A stretch of DNA of 64,000 nt from positions 1,612,001-1,676,000 of the forward strand of contig JAGTWJ010000001.1 in the NCBI GenBank assembly GCA_020064725.1. Reading direction: 5' to 3'. The position numbers and the translations under genes were made by a program. The notes under the pieces were generated by a model that had not been told where the DNA came from, ran no database searches, and saw only the letters and a program-made list of their open reading frames with translations. Origin of the DNA: Drechslerella dactyloides. Taxonomy: Eukaryota; Ascomycota; Orbiliomycetes; Orbiliales; Orbiliaceae. Shown in pieces: positions 23,842-35,450 of the stretch. Within the stretch, counting starts at the first letter, position 1. Every line of letters begins with the position of its first letter.

Positions 23842-24576
23842 TTTGTACATCGATTGGATATTCATGAATGTTGGCAGGGTTATTAATTTGGAAGCCAAAT
23901 GGACCGGTGGAATCGGATTGTGGGGTTAGCTTGAGGAGACTTGCAATGGGTGTTTGCCGTGATTAATTCGGATCGGACCATATGTTGAGTAAGTACTTAC
24001 TTATCTTGCATGTTAACTATTTATCATACGTAGCTTAGTGGTTTTTATTTATCGAGCCGGTGAGCAACGGCGATATTGAACGGTAGTTCGAATGGTCGAC
24101 GTTAGGAGTGATATTGTACATTGTAAGCGTAGCATGTTTGTGAAACGAAATCGAAATGCGCCCATAACGCCCGCTAACGCTACAAGAATGTAAATACCAA
24201 CATACGTACGTACGTCCCCGTCGACCTGTCCGTCCGCCCATCTGTATCTCTGTACGAGACGCATCAGGTACGGTCGTTACAAAGGAAATGAGCAATGAGA
24301 CTATTCAAGATCCCAAAGTAAGAAAAGGGTGGTGGCGGGTCGGGCTTCGTGGGTGGGGGCTTCGTGGGTGGTAAGCGGAAAGGAAATATGGATGATGTCA
24401 GCAATGCAAGTGCACGCTCAACGCTATGAGAATGAGATTATCAGATCATGGCTCGTAACATTCGTGAGGTGTCATGACGGTCAGAGTGCGGTCAACGCTA
24501 GTGATAGAATAGAATGGACGATGCGCGACACTTCATGTAAAATCTGCGATGCTGAAGATTTGCTTCTGGCTACAGA
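23842..24576. other. Intergenic spacer between convergent genes
   Basis: 735 bp between the 3' ends of the VWA/UBC gene (plus) and the CxCxxC gene (minus). It should hold both polyadenylation regions. No gene seen. Confidence 0.5.
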
Positions 24577-25799
24577 TTAGTAGTAGTGTCTGCTGTCATT
24601 GGAATGGTAGTTGTGCGGAGGGTAGCGGTCAGATCGGTGGCTGCCGCCGCCCCCGCCGTTGCCGCCGTTACCGCGGTCGTACGCCTGTTGGTTCCGCATC
24701 CTCTGGCGATTGGACGGAACCGGGAGGCCTGCAGTTGATCTTTCGGTCAGCTTCGGCTCTCGATGCCGAGTGAATCGACGGCTGTGATTGTATGGAATGA
24801 TGGGAGTGTGAACTCACCGGGAGGCGGGCGGACGGTTTTGTCGCGGCGGTTGGCCTTTGCTGCTCCGGCACCGACGGGATAGAAGACGTCGCTGCCGCTG
24901 CCGCTGCTGGCGGTGGCGGTCTGGGCGTACTCGCTATCGATCGTGGGGTAGCTGGCGGTGCCGTAGCCGGAGTCACCCTGGTAGTTGCCGACGGGGACCT
25001 GTGCGAAGCCCAGGCCTTCGTTGTAGCCGACGGGGTAAGAGGCGTATTGGCTAGTTGCAGGCGCGGCGTATTGATCGGTGGCGGCTGCAGTGTACTGGCT
25101 GGTGTAGTCGTAGGCTGCGCCGGCTTGGTAGTAGTTTGCGACGGGAGGTTGTTCGACCGGGTCGTTGTAGCTGTATGTGGCCGGGGTGGTGTAGCTGTAG
25201 GAAGACGACGCGCCGGTGTTGCCGCTCGGGTAGAACTCCGGGGCGGCGACGTTGTAGAGCGGTTTCGCATTGCGTTCGGGAGGGGAGAAGCCCGGTGCGG
25301 TGGCCCTGGGATCAAGGGCGAGGGAGTCCTCGTAGTAGATTGGCTGTTTGAGGTCGCTGGCGGTGGTGTAGCTGGCGTAGTTCTCCTTGTAGACGGTGAG
25401 GTCTCGCATGGCGAGGTTCTTGCAGAAGCTGCAGGGGCACTGCTCGAGGGTGGCGCGGTCGAGATGCTTGCGGCCGGCGGAGTAGAGCGGGTCGTTCCAG
25501 AGGGTGGAGCCGACGCCCTCGATGCCGTTGGACTCGCGGAAGTAGCGGAACTCGATGCAGAACTGGCAGTTGCAGTGCTCCCAGGTTCTGCTCTCGCCGG
25601 CGTAGGCGACGGCGGCCTTCATGATGAACTTTTGGATCTGCCAGTTGTCCTTGTGGCGGGCGGTGTCCGCCTCCATGGCCTGGATGTAGTGCTTGAGGCG
25701 TGCGGTGTCCTCGGCGAGCTTTTGGTTACCGATGCGGTCCCACTCAGCCTGCTGGGCAGCATCGCGAGGCTTCGGGGCGTTTAAGAATATGGGAGGCAT
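24577..25799 (-). CDS. Unknown protein with paired CxCxxC motifs, Tyr-rich region and Gly/Arg tail
   Basis: Two exons, 25799-24818 and 24728-24577, joined across an 89-nt GT-AG intron, give 377 residues. I do not recognise the family. The first 110 residues are predicted helical and charged. Two short cysteine clusters follow, EHCNCQFCIEF (about residues 73-83) and EQCPCSFCKNL (about 117-127). They are spaced as two halves of one site and suggest metal binding (inference). The middle is Tyr/Ala/Pro/Ser-rich with repeated SQY and YxY spacing, resembling a low-complexity, phase-separation-prone segment. The last exon encodes a Gly/Asn/Arg-rich tail ending DSRHYY. Start: the ATG at 25799 is the first in frame; upstream codons lack an ATG. 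Without the intron the frame would read only 26 further residues with no such tail. Confidence 0.72.
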
Positions 25800-26745
25800 T
25801 GCGAGAGTACCGTGGGTAGCGGGGGTCAACGGCTAGCTATGGATTCGAGACGTTGATGGAGGGCGATGGTGAACGCTATGAAGGCAATGGAGCGATGGCG
25901 GATTGGACGTTGGAGGTGAAGCTTTTGAAAGCTGGCGATGATGTGTGGGACGGTGGTGACTGCTGTCTTCTCATCTTGCGGCAGCTTTGTCGACGGGGCT
26001 GTTTGGAGCAAAATGTGTTGTGGCCGAAATGCAACATCTTCCCGATTTCCCGATCGGGAAGACGGCCAAATGCGGCAGTTTAAGCGATTTACTCGCTCTC
26101 ACTCGCTGGAAAGGCCTCCCTGGACACTCATCCTTCACATCCACGCACAGCTTCATCATCATCAATTTGATTGTCATCGAAAAGATACTGCAAAGATGCC
26201 GCGCTGCTTCAAGACTACCTTCAGTGAGGCCGACTCTGCCGCGAGATGTTGGCCCAAGTGGGGGACCGCACGCGGAATCCCGCCCTGCACCGGTGGCTCC
26301 CATACGAGCTCTTGAATCTGCACTGGGACGCTTGTCGGAACAACTACCGTCGCAACCACACGATTCTGTGGCTGGGGTATACATCAATGACCATCGGCCC
26401 CGGCCCTGGAAACGGGAGGTCCTGGTTTATGAGCCCACCCGGCCCCCGAATCTAGCTGCGGTAGGCGCATTCGGAGCCTCGCTTAGCCGCGTGTGTCATT
26501 CGCGGTTAGGATGCGTCATCGGGCGGAGATGTCATATTACTTTTTGTACAGGTTCAGCTGCGTTTGTCTTGCGTGCTCAGTATATAAGTTCTCGTTTGTC
26601 CTGTTCTCTCGATTCGCTGAACGATCCTTGCTTGTTCACGAGCTTCGCTTCCGAGAGTGCCTGCATTCCAAGCTATACGTCCGTCCCCTCTCCGACGCTT
26701 CAACTGCACTGAGTCGTCGGTCTCGGCGCTCGACTCTCGAGAGCA
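25800..26745. other. Intergenic region between divergent genes
   Basis: About 950 bp upstream of both the CxCxxC gene and the F-box gene. Long frames here are Arg/Ser/Pro-rich and motif-free. A TATATAAG box lies at 26580-26587, about 160 bp before the F-box ATG. Confidence 0.5.
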
Positions 26746-27441
26746 ATGCCGGACGCCACGCTCCTCCGCGAGCCCTTCGACGAAGAGATACCGAAGCTCC
26801 AACAAGAAGCCTTCGGCCCCTCGGCCCCCGTCCCTGCCACCACCATCCTGGAAAAGCTGCCTCTCGAGCTGATGACCGAAATCCTCATGTATCTCCCGTA
26901 CATGGAGGACCAAATCAACGCCAGCCTAGCCTACAAGCCCTGGTACGACATCATCGTGCACAGCCGCGCCCTCAAGCGCCATCGCTACGCCTTCTCCGTG
27001 GGCGACGGCGTCAATTTCCACAGATCCCTCAACGGGAGCTGGCTGCACACGCCGCTCGTCTGCACCGTCGAGGGTAGCCGCATCACAAAGTACAAGTACA
27101 AGTTCCGCGGCCTCGAAGACGGCGAGTACTCCCGCTTCAACGCGACGCGGAAAGACGTGATGGACACGTGGATCCTCGACGAGCCATTCTTCCGTCTGGA
27201 TTTGACGCCCGACGCGGACGGTAATACAGCGACAGAGGGCCTGCCGTTCGGCATCGCTGGAACGTATCATGTCCAGTATACGTTGATGCGGCACGACGGG
27301 TACAAGACCGCGACCGGCGTCCTTTGGGGCCAGCTGCCGGAGCCGGTGACGGAGGCGACGACGGTCCGACAGGTGGTCGACGGGGTTGTGGAGGGATGCG
27401 CGCCGAAGCTGGGGTCTGTTTCCGCAATACAGCGGGGTTAG
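26746..27441 (+). CDS. F-box-like protein
   Basis: Single-exon frame of 231 residues. Residues about 33-75 (ILEKLPLELMTEILMYLP followed by a Tyr/Trp-containing helix) match the F-box pattern LPxELxxxIL. By family this would bind Skp1 in an SCF ubiquitin ligase. The rest carries no repeat (no LRR or WD40 pattern) and is not recognised, as in many short fungal F-box proteins. The ATG at 26746 lies in AGCAATGCC context. The 3' end is uncertain: around 27410-27441 a second frame also stays open, so an undetected intron or slightly different C-terminus is possible. Confidence 0.7.
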   Translation: MPDATLLREPFDEEIPKLQQEAFGPSAPVPATTILEKLPLELMTEILMYLPYMEDQINASLAYKPWYDIIVHSRALKRHRYAFSVGDGVNFHRSLNGSWLHTPLVCTVEGSRITKYKYKFRGLEDGEYSRFNATRKDVMDTWILDEPFFRLDLTPDADGNTATEGLPFGIAGTYHVQYTLMRHDGYKTATGVLWGQLPEPVTEATTVRQVVDGVVEGCAPKLGSVSAIQRG

Positions 27442-28200
27442 GAATGTTGCTATCCATATCAGGCTCGGGTATGACCGGCACAATGTAGACAAGGTGCGCA
27501 AGTCGTTCGACGTGACGGCCATGGCGATAGAGCCAAGCTGCTGGCATTGATTGGCGTCGTTTGCGCAGGATACCTTTGAACAGGACGACTTACCAGCCGG
27601 GATTGGATTGCCATCTGAGCGGCTTTTGATTGGAGTGTATTTATGAATCGGACGCTGGACGGGGATCTTTGGTGGTGTAATGTGAACATTTAGTAGCGTT
27701 GATTGTATGGAGTTGTCGGATAAGGCCACCTTGAATTCATGAATAGATATCAACTCTTAATCCACCTGCGAGGAGCCCACCTGCGGGGAGCTGGGGCCTT
27801 CGGCGCGGCGTTAAACACGCTCTCCGATTATATAATCATGCATGAGCAACGTGCGCTCGATTGTTGATGCATCGCGATGTCGATATACAGGTTTATCACG
27901 GGTTTTCAACCATATCATTTGAATAATAAAGACAGCGTGAATTCATGAAATCGGCCAACTAATCGTAAATCGGTCTCGCCCGTTCGTGTATACGTATTGG
28001 ACAGCAAACTAATCGCTCATATAATGCTCACCCGCTTATAAGCTTAAGCTTACGTTTACTACTATCACGCATCCATAAAAGCCTCGCAATTCATCGCCCA
28101 CTTCAATCGCTCGTTAAGATTCGATATTCTCGAACGCTCACACCTCTGATAACGCAGAGCCGACACCGACTTCCACCCTCAGCTACGAGCAAATCCCATC
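27442..28200. other. Intergenic region
   Basis: About 760 bp. AT-rich around 27820-28080, without a convincing gene. Confidence 0.5.
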
Positions 28201-28992
28201 ATGCCGCTGACTACCCCGCTGGGGCAGACCTTCCGCGGGCTGTATCCATGGCCAACGCTTTGGACCCCCCTGCCGCATCCACAGGCAGAACAACCACCGG
28301 CTACCCCGATGAATCCCCCCACGACGGACGGCCAAGAGGCCACGCTGCCACACACCGCCGGTTTGAACCCGAATTCACCGATACCACACCTTACCGCCGC
28401 CCACGAAGCGTTGACGGCGTTCAACACGACGGCACGACAGCATATGCGTGTTCCGATGGAAGCGTCGATTGGCGAGTATTCGACTTCCGAAGCGTCGATT
28501 GCACGGCTGCGTGTGCGACGTCGTGCGTCGACGGGTAGCTGTGAGGATGACGCTACTCTGCAGTCGAACTGGGCTGCGGCTGATTCTTCGACTGTAAGAC
28601 CCGATCTTAAATATCTGGAGGAAGATCACCGTCTGCGTGCGATGATTGCGGAGGATATGTGGAGAGCCGGTGTTTCTTTGATAGATATAAATCAAGCGCT
28701 CTATGGGACGCCTGGAGAAGCTACCACGGCGATGCAGCTGAAGTACGGTCTTGGCTATCTAGGGGCGGGATATCGACTAGCTGGAATGCCGCGGGTCGAG
28801 GGGCACGTTTACGAATTCGACGATGGTACCGTGGAGATGGGGGATATGGCGGCCGAGCAGCCTGAGTCTCGGGAATCGCTGTCGGAGCTCGTGACAGGCG
28901 TATACGACGGGACCTGGGATGTGAGCGCGGATAACTGCGATGCAGCGATCGGTTTCTCGGATGAGTTTGAACGCTTGATGGTTGCGGCTTAG
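28201..28992 (+). CDS. Unknown protein, 263 residues
   Basis: One uninterrupted frame from ATG at 28201 (context ATCATGCC) to TAG. Not recognised. The first 70 residues are Pro/Thr-rich and probably disordered. Residues about 140-190 contain a likely folded block: DLKYLEEDHRLRAMIAEDMW and ALYGTPGEATTAMQLKYGLG. The C-terminal 60 residues are acidic. No signal peptide or membrane segment. It lies between the F-box gene and the cation-chloride cotransporter, both on the same strand, with normal spacing. A second frame is also open across 28248-28538, so part of the N-terminal half should be treated cautiously. Confidence 0.5.
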   Translation: MPLTTPLGQTFRGLYPWPTLWTPLPHPQAEQPPATPMNPPTTDGQEATLPHTAGLNPNSPIPHLTAAHEALTAFNTTARQHMRVPMEASIGEYSTSEASIARLRVRRRASTGSCEDDATLQSNWAAADSSTVRPDLKYLEEDHRLRAMIAEDMWRAGVSLIDINQALYGTPGEATTAMQLKYGLGYLGAGYRLAGMPRVEGHVYEFDDGTVEMGDMAAEQPESRESLSELVTGVYDGTWDVSADNCDAAIGFSDEFERLMVAA

Positions 28993-29831
28993 AAGTTTGG
29001 GTCGCGGTAACGATGTCATTGTATTGGTTTAACAGGCAGAGAAATGCAATTGCAAGATGCAGTTTAAACGTTTGTGCAAAGTATAACTATCTTACGTTTT
29101 TGTTCGTGTATATACGTAGGTATACGTAGATCTATAGAGCACCTGGCTTAGGGAGCTTTGTAAGGTTGATTCTGTCGGTAGTAGCCCAGCTTGCGATATG
29201 GAATCCGGCCTATGCATTTACCCACGAGCAGCAGAGCCGATTATAGATATACAAACAAGCGAGAAAGGACGGCTCGTGAAGTGACAGAGATCATGGATGT
29301 CGTAAACTAACCTCGACGCCAGTTCTAGACTAGTTGCCTGCGTTGCGGATGTTGCATTACGGGCTGGCCGAAGTGTAGCCGGGCTTTGGTGGTGCCGAGA
29401 CTGCAGCCAATCACGACGGCAGCGCCTTTCCATCGAGAACGACGCCTTGGCCACATTGCATTAGCATTGGCTCCACTGGGCGGGAATGCTGAGCTCGCGA
29501 CATTCTCATTCCGATGCGTTCTGTCGCCCTCTCCTGTGTTCTTTGTCCGTTTTCTCCCAATTCAACTGCGGTACAAGTGCTGTTGTATCGTAGCACCCGT
29601 GCCGTCCCATGTTGCGGCGCCGGGGCTTTTCTCTTGGCCATGTTTTGTTTGGGCGGCGGCACCGCCCGCCCTTCGAATCGCCTGATGTCATATCTGCAGC
29701 TCGGAGCATCTCCCGCTGCCCTCGGAACTAACACCCACGAACACCCCCACGACCGACTATTGTATTTATCGACTATGCTTCCGGCGCCCGGCTCCCGATA
29801 ACGTTCGCTCGAGCAACGACGCATATCCAAT
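28993..29831. other. Intergenic region upstream of the cotransporter gene
   Basis: About 840 bp without a supported gene. Probably 3' UTR of the unknown gene and promoter of the cotransporter gene. Confidence 0.5.
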
Positions 29832-32800
29832 ATGGCTGCTGCTGGTCGCTTCGTCTCGCGCCTTCTCGACGACGCCACGGAGGCGCTGACCCGCCGCGGC
29901 TCAGTACCCGCCGACCAGCGGGTTCCACGGTCGACAGGATCGGGATGGTTCTCCCGGCGCAGAAGCAGCGGCATCGTCGGCGATCCGATCAGTCACCTCC
30001 CGCGGATGGCAAAGAGCCTGACATCCGACGAGGAGACGCGGGCGAAGGCGCGGCCTAAGGTGAAGCTGGGCACGTTTAGCGGGGTGTTCGTGCCCACGAC
30101 GCTCAATGTGCTTTCCATTCTTATGTTTTTGAGGTTCGGCTTCATCTTGGGGCAGAGCGGGATAGTCGGGATGATGGGTGAGTTCGCCGCCTGCTGAGAG
30201 TTGGTATGGGTTTGATGCTGATTGTGGGCGTGTGTTATAGGAATGCTCGTTGCAAGGTATGCTTGCTCGATACCCCCGATAACTGGCGATAGATAGGTCG
30301 CTGATTATTCGCATTAGCTATCTTATCAACCTCGTGACGACGCTGTCCATCTCTGCGATCTCGACGAACGGCACGGTTAGGGGCGGCGGCGCGTACTACC
30401 TTATCTCGCGGAGTCTCGGGCCCGAATTCGGCGGCAGCATCGGCATCGTATTCTACCTGGGCTATGTTTTGAATACCGGCATGAATGCGGTCGGTCTGGT
30501 GGACTGCGTTATGAACAATTACGGCGCCGAGAGCGCTGGCGGCGGGGCTCTACCGGACTCTTTTGTAAGAAGCGCTCGCGTCAAATCTTTGTGATCGTCC
30601 GACTGACTTTTGGGATAGTGGTGGAGATATCTCTACGCGACAGGTAAGAACCGATCTTGGTTTATTTATAGAACCTGCTAACGCCGTTATTTAGGTGTCC
30701 TGGTATTCTGCACGGTGATATGCCTGCTCGGCTCCGGTATCTTCTCGAAGGCTTCGAATCTGCTCTTGGTGATCCTACTGGTTGCGACGTACTCCATCCC
30801 TGTCTCGACACTGGTCGTGAAGCCTATTCACTTCGATGATAAGCTGCTGTACAGCGGCCTGTCATGGAAGACGTTCAAGGAGAACCTGTACCCCCGGTTC
30901 CAGAAGGGCGCGGCGGGGAACGAATCGGGCCACCGGGAGAGCTTTCAGACCTTGTTCGGCATTCTCTTCCCCGCCACAGGGGGAATATTCGCGTACGCTA
31001 TATCTATTGGTTGAGCTTACGTCGTTCCTGCAGTGCTAATTGTTTGTTGCAGCGGTGCCTCGATGAGCGGCGATCTCCGCAAGCCCAGCAAGTCGATTCC
31101 AAAGGGGACGTTGCACGGTCTACTGCTGACGTTCGTCACGTACGCCCTTGTTATACTCGCGATGGGCGCATCGATCAAGCGGTCAGCGCTGTACAGCGAC
31201 CTCAACATCATCCAGGATGTCAACATATCGGCCATTCTGATCCTCGCCGGGGAGTTTGCAACGTGCTTCTTCTCCGCGCTCATGGGTGTGATTGGCAGTG
31301 CGAAGCTTCTCCAGGCTCTCGCTAGGGATAACATCATCCCTCATTTTGAATTGTTCGGCCAGGGGACGGTGTTGAACGATGAACCCCTCGTTGCTATCGT
31401 CTTTACGTTTCTCGTCGCGCAGTTGACGTTGCTTGCGAATATCAATCAGATTGCATCGTTTGTCACCATGACGTATCTTTTAACGTTTCTAGCTATCAAT
31501 TTGGCTTGCTTCCTCCTCAAGATCAGTGCGGCGCCGAACTTCCGGCCCAGCTTCAGCTATTTCCGCTGGTGGACGGCTTTTATCGGGACGGTCATTAGCG
31601 TTGCCACGATGTTCTTCGTGGACGGCATATACGCTAGCGCCTGTGTGCTGGTGCTGCTCTTCCTCTTCTTCATCATCCACTATACCTCGCCGCCGAAGGC
31701 GTGGGGAGACGTCAGCCAGAGCTTGATTTACCATCAGGTTCGAAAGTATCTATTGCGATTGCGACAGGAGAACCACATCAAGTTCTGGCGGCCGCAGCTG
31801 CTTTTGTTTGTCAACGATCCGAGGCGGTCCTACAATTTGATCCAATTCTGCAACTGTACGTTTCACTCCACTATATGTCTGGTCTTAGAGTCCTTGGTGA
31901 TTACAGTCTTCGGCAAACGTCAGGCTAACAGTTCAATAGCATTGAAGAAGGGAGGTCTCTATATTCTTGCGCATGTCATCATCACGCTGGACTTTAGGGA
32001 GTCGCTACCTGAAGCGAAGAAGCAGCAGCAGGCGTGGGTCAAGTACATCGACTTTGGGAAATGCAAGGCGTTCATGCAGGTTGCCATCAGCCCGGCCATT
32101 GAGTGGGGGATGCGCAACATCGTTCTGGTAATTTTACCATCCAGTCTGGTATGATGTGATATCATTTGCTAACTTGAACTCGCAGAGCGCCGGCCTCGGT
32201 GGGATGAGGCCCAACATTGCGATACTGGGGATGTACAATCTGGCTGAATACCAGAAACGCCGGCCGCTGATCGAGTTACCGGTCCCTGACGACACCGCGA
32301 AGGACGAGAATGACGACGAAGCACGCGGACAGCTGCCGACGGATAGCTGCAGGATCGAGCAGAGCATTTCCGTCACGTCGTGGGTGAATATTCTCGAAGA
32401 CATGCTGATGTCGCTGCAGATCAACGTCGCGTTGGCGAAGGGTTTCAAGCACCTGCAGATCCCGAAGAGTGGACAGCCGCTGAAGAAGAAGTATATCGAC
32501 CTGTGGCCCATTCGTATGTCCATTCGCACACTCCCCTCGATTGTATGTGTGATACTAAGTTTCGTCTGCAGAGATGTCGGCGCAGATCGCCGGCGAAGGG
32601 AGTACTTCCGGGCTGCTTACGACGAATTTCGACACGTACACGTTGATCTTACAGCTCGGCTGCATTTTGCACACCGTGCCAGCTTGGAAAAGTGCGTACA
32701 AGCTCCGCGTTATCGTCTTTGTCGAGTACGAGAGCGACGTGGACGAAGAGTACGGACGGGTCAAGACGCTGCTTGACAATCTGAGGATACCCGCCGAAGT

Positions 32801-34109
32801 CGTCGTGTGCTGGCTGGCGAAGGGCGACCTGGCCACCTACGAGACGATTGTGAACGGCAAGAAGGAGACGGACGACCGCGTTGAGAGCGTTGTCGGCAAG
32901 CAGCAATGGTGGTCAGAGCTGCAGCGGCGGCGACGGGCGGCGGAGCTGCACGAGAGCCAGACGGCGCTGAACTCGCAGCTGGCGGATCTGTTGAAGTCGG
33001 AGCAGTGGCCGTCGAGCAGCTTTTTGCAGCAGGGCACTGCGATACCCGGGTCCAAGGCGCAGAAGTTTCTGTCCGGCGTGCGGAAGTACGTTCGACGGCG
33101 GAAGCGTGGGCGGTCGATGACGCGGTTCCGCGGGCTGAGCGGCTCGCTTGGTGCGATGACGATGCAGACGCACCAGCTGCAGCCGCACGTGCTGTCGGAG
33201 TCGGAGTCGGACAGCGAGTCGTCGAGCAGCAGCGGCAGTGACTCGGAGGGAAGTTTGAGCACGGAGTCGGCCGCGAGCTTGAACGACGCGGACGAGTATC
33301 GGGACAACGACGAGGATGACGACGAGGTGGCGGTGGCGGCCGGGGAGCAGCGTGGCCGGCTCGACCGGTCGCAGCCGCCGTCGCGACGGGCGAGCGTCGG
33401 TGGCGGCATCCTGCTGTCGCCGCAGGAGGTCGCGCGCTACGAAGCGCAGAGGAGCGCGTTGGGTAAACGCGGCGCGGAGCGCACCACGCTCCCGCTGATT
33501 CAACCGCCGGGTTTGCAAAAGCTGCAGGAACATATACGCCCCGCAGACGATGGCAAGGATGCATCGTCGTCGAAGGCTGCCTCTACAGCTGACCTCCTCA
33601 GCCCTATCGCCAGCCGCAGCACCAAACGGCCGGGACTCGACCATCGCAGCTCGACGTCGGCGTTCACATCCACTAAAATCCCGCACGCGCAGGTAGCAGA
33701 CCAGGAAGACAGCGGGCCAACCATCATGTTTGCAGACCAGGAGCCGCCGAGTAAACGCGCGTCAGCACCAGCTACGACTGCGGCAACAGGCTACCCCGGC
33801 GGCCAGGACGTCCCTCTTAGCTTTAACGATTTACCCAGCGTTGCGCAGTATCTGATACTGAACGAGCTGATGAGGCGGTATAGCGGGGAGACGGCGGTGC
33901 TGTTCACGACGCTGCCGAGTCCCGTCGCGGGCACGTATAAGAGCGAGGAAGCGAGCGTGGAGTATATCTCCGGGCTGGATGTGAGCTTCATCTATATCTT
34001 CTGGTGGTAGTATAGTGCTAACGGGTGGTGTGTGTAGGTTCTCTGCGAGGGGTTGCCGCCGGTGTTGCTGGTCCATAGTAATTCTATGACGGTAACGATG
34101 GCCTTGTAG
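29832..34109 (+). CDS. Cation-chloride cotransporter, vacuolar VHC1 type (SLC12 family)
   Basis: Large membrane protein of the cation-chloride cotransporter family. The yeast relative Vhc1 imports K+ and Cl- into the vacuole. Ten exons (29832-30177, 30241-30256, 30318-30564, 30619-30643, 30695-30992, 31053-31855, 31940-32127, 32186-32513, 32572-33980, 34038-34109) give 1243 residues in one frame. The conserved first helix reads LGTFSGVFVPTTLNVLSI with FLRFGFILGQSG. It is followed by STNGTVRGGGAYYLISRSLG, FGILFPATGGIFAGASMSGD and LQALARDNIIPHF, all family hallmarks. About twelve membrane segments precede a long cytosolic half with a Ser/Asp/Glu-rich acidic insertion (about residues 930-980). 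The extreme C-terminus LPPVLLVHSNSMTVTM is also typical. One exon is only 16 nt and another 25 nt, and both are needed to keep the conserved helices. Confidence 0.95.
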
Positions 34110-34421
34110 CGGGTTGTTGGAGCGGTATTCTGCAGTGAGGGCAATTAAAGAGCCGCACGTTCGTTTAAAATCGTTGGTATACGCTCGTGTATTCGTAGCA
34201 TCAGGGTTGGTGTAAGGATAGGTAATTACTTATACATCATAACGGAAGATTATTTACAGATTGCCCTTCCAAACAAGAAAGGCGACTTGAATCAAGCAAG
34301 TATGAAGGTATATATTGAACGGGACAGTCTCTATCAGGGACGCTAAGCAGGATATGAAGCAAACAATCGTAAAAGTCAGATGCAGCGAAAACGCAAATGC
34401 GTGGAGTCTTCTTATATAGGA
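34110..34421. other. Intergenic spacer between convergent genes
   Basis: 312 bp between the 3' ends of the cotransporter gene and the Frag1/DRAM/Sfk1 gene. AT-rich, no feature seen. Confidence 0.5.
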
Positions 34422-35450
34422 CTAGTAGTGTGCGGATTGGGGGTGCTGGTGCTGCAGTTCGACGTCCTTTCTGAATTCGCCGGTGTGTGATCTGGCGGCG
34501 GGCAGCAGGTCGAAGAAGAAGGATAGCAGGTATCCCGTAAACACGAACGCGGTGACTACATTACAACATGGGATGGTCAGTTCGTGGTTCATGCATACGA
34601 GAAGATGGATGGCGGGAAGGTTGACGCACCCCATTCGATGACTGCGCCGGCGTTGTTCTGCTTTTTGCGCAGCAGGGTGCCAAAGGCGACGGCGAGGCCG
34701 AGCTCGACGATGAAGAAGACGGTTTTCGTCCAGAAGCTGATCTTCAGGGCGCGGCTCCACTTGTGGTTGTGCTCCAGCCGCCAGTACTCCACTGATTTCC
34801 GCCGTCAGTATACAATATTCCTTTTCTCGCTTTTTCTTCAAAGGGAATTGTAGGTTTATGAGAGATCTTGAGAACTGGGGATACGCACCTACGGTCCCCA
34901 GCGCGCTTATGAGCACGCCGGCAACGAAGACGGTCAGGAACACCCGATGCAGCGTCGTGTACCGCTTCGTGTCGAATATCGACAGCAGCACCAGTCCCAC
35001 GCTACCCACGATCGCACCCACGATCGCGACGACGCTGAACGCACGCTGCGTGAGCGACGTGTTCGGGATGATGCGCCCACGATGCCGCAGCCAGCGGGCG
35101 CCGAAGAGCGACAGGATGAGGCAGAGGCTGGTTACGGAGGAGCCCGCGATGAAGAGCGGTTTGAGGTGTTCGGCGCCAATGTCGGAGATGTAGGCCATCG
35201 TTTGGCCTTCGCTGTCCATGGAAGGGTAGTGCGGGCGGCCGGCTACGAGCCAGTCTAGCAGGAGGCCGAGGAGGGTTGCTACGGTATATCATATTGGTTA
35301 GTGCCTGAATTTCTGATGTCGATGTTTGGAGCTAGGCGTGTGATAAGACTTACCCACCCAGACTATCGACCCTAGGATGGGGAAAAGGTGCCAGGAGAAC
35401 ATGCGGCGGGCCAGACTTCTGTCCGACGGAGACGCCGCTCTCGTCGACAT
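34422..35450 (-). CDS. Frag1/DRAM/Sfk1 family membrane protein
   Basis: Four exons (35450-35354, 35278-34889, 34791-34630, 34555-34422) give 260 residues with consistent phases. Six hydrophobic segments are visible. The first (FPILGSIVWVG, then LLGLLLDWLV across the splice) and the block PHYPSMDSEGQTMAYISDIG fit the Frag1/DRAM/Sfk1 pattern: a short extracellular loop carrying ISD.G. Family members act in membrane lipid organisation, such as yeast Sfk1 with PI4-kinase at the plasma membrane, or in GPI-anchor remodelling. The C-terminal EYWRLEHNHKWSRALKISF before the fifth helix is also typical. The ATG at 35450 was chosen because it precedes the first membrane segment by about 20 residues and no in-frame alternative lies upstream. 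Precise function unknown. Confidence 0.85.

Noticed and set aside
25987..26712. 241-codon plus-strand frame upstream of the F-box gene
   Set aside because: No motif, unusual Arg/Ser/Pro/Cys content, and it overlaps the likely promoter and TATA box of the F-box gene.
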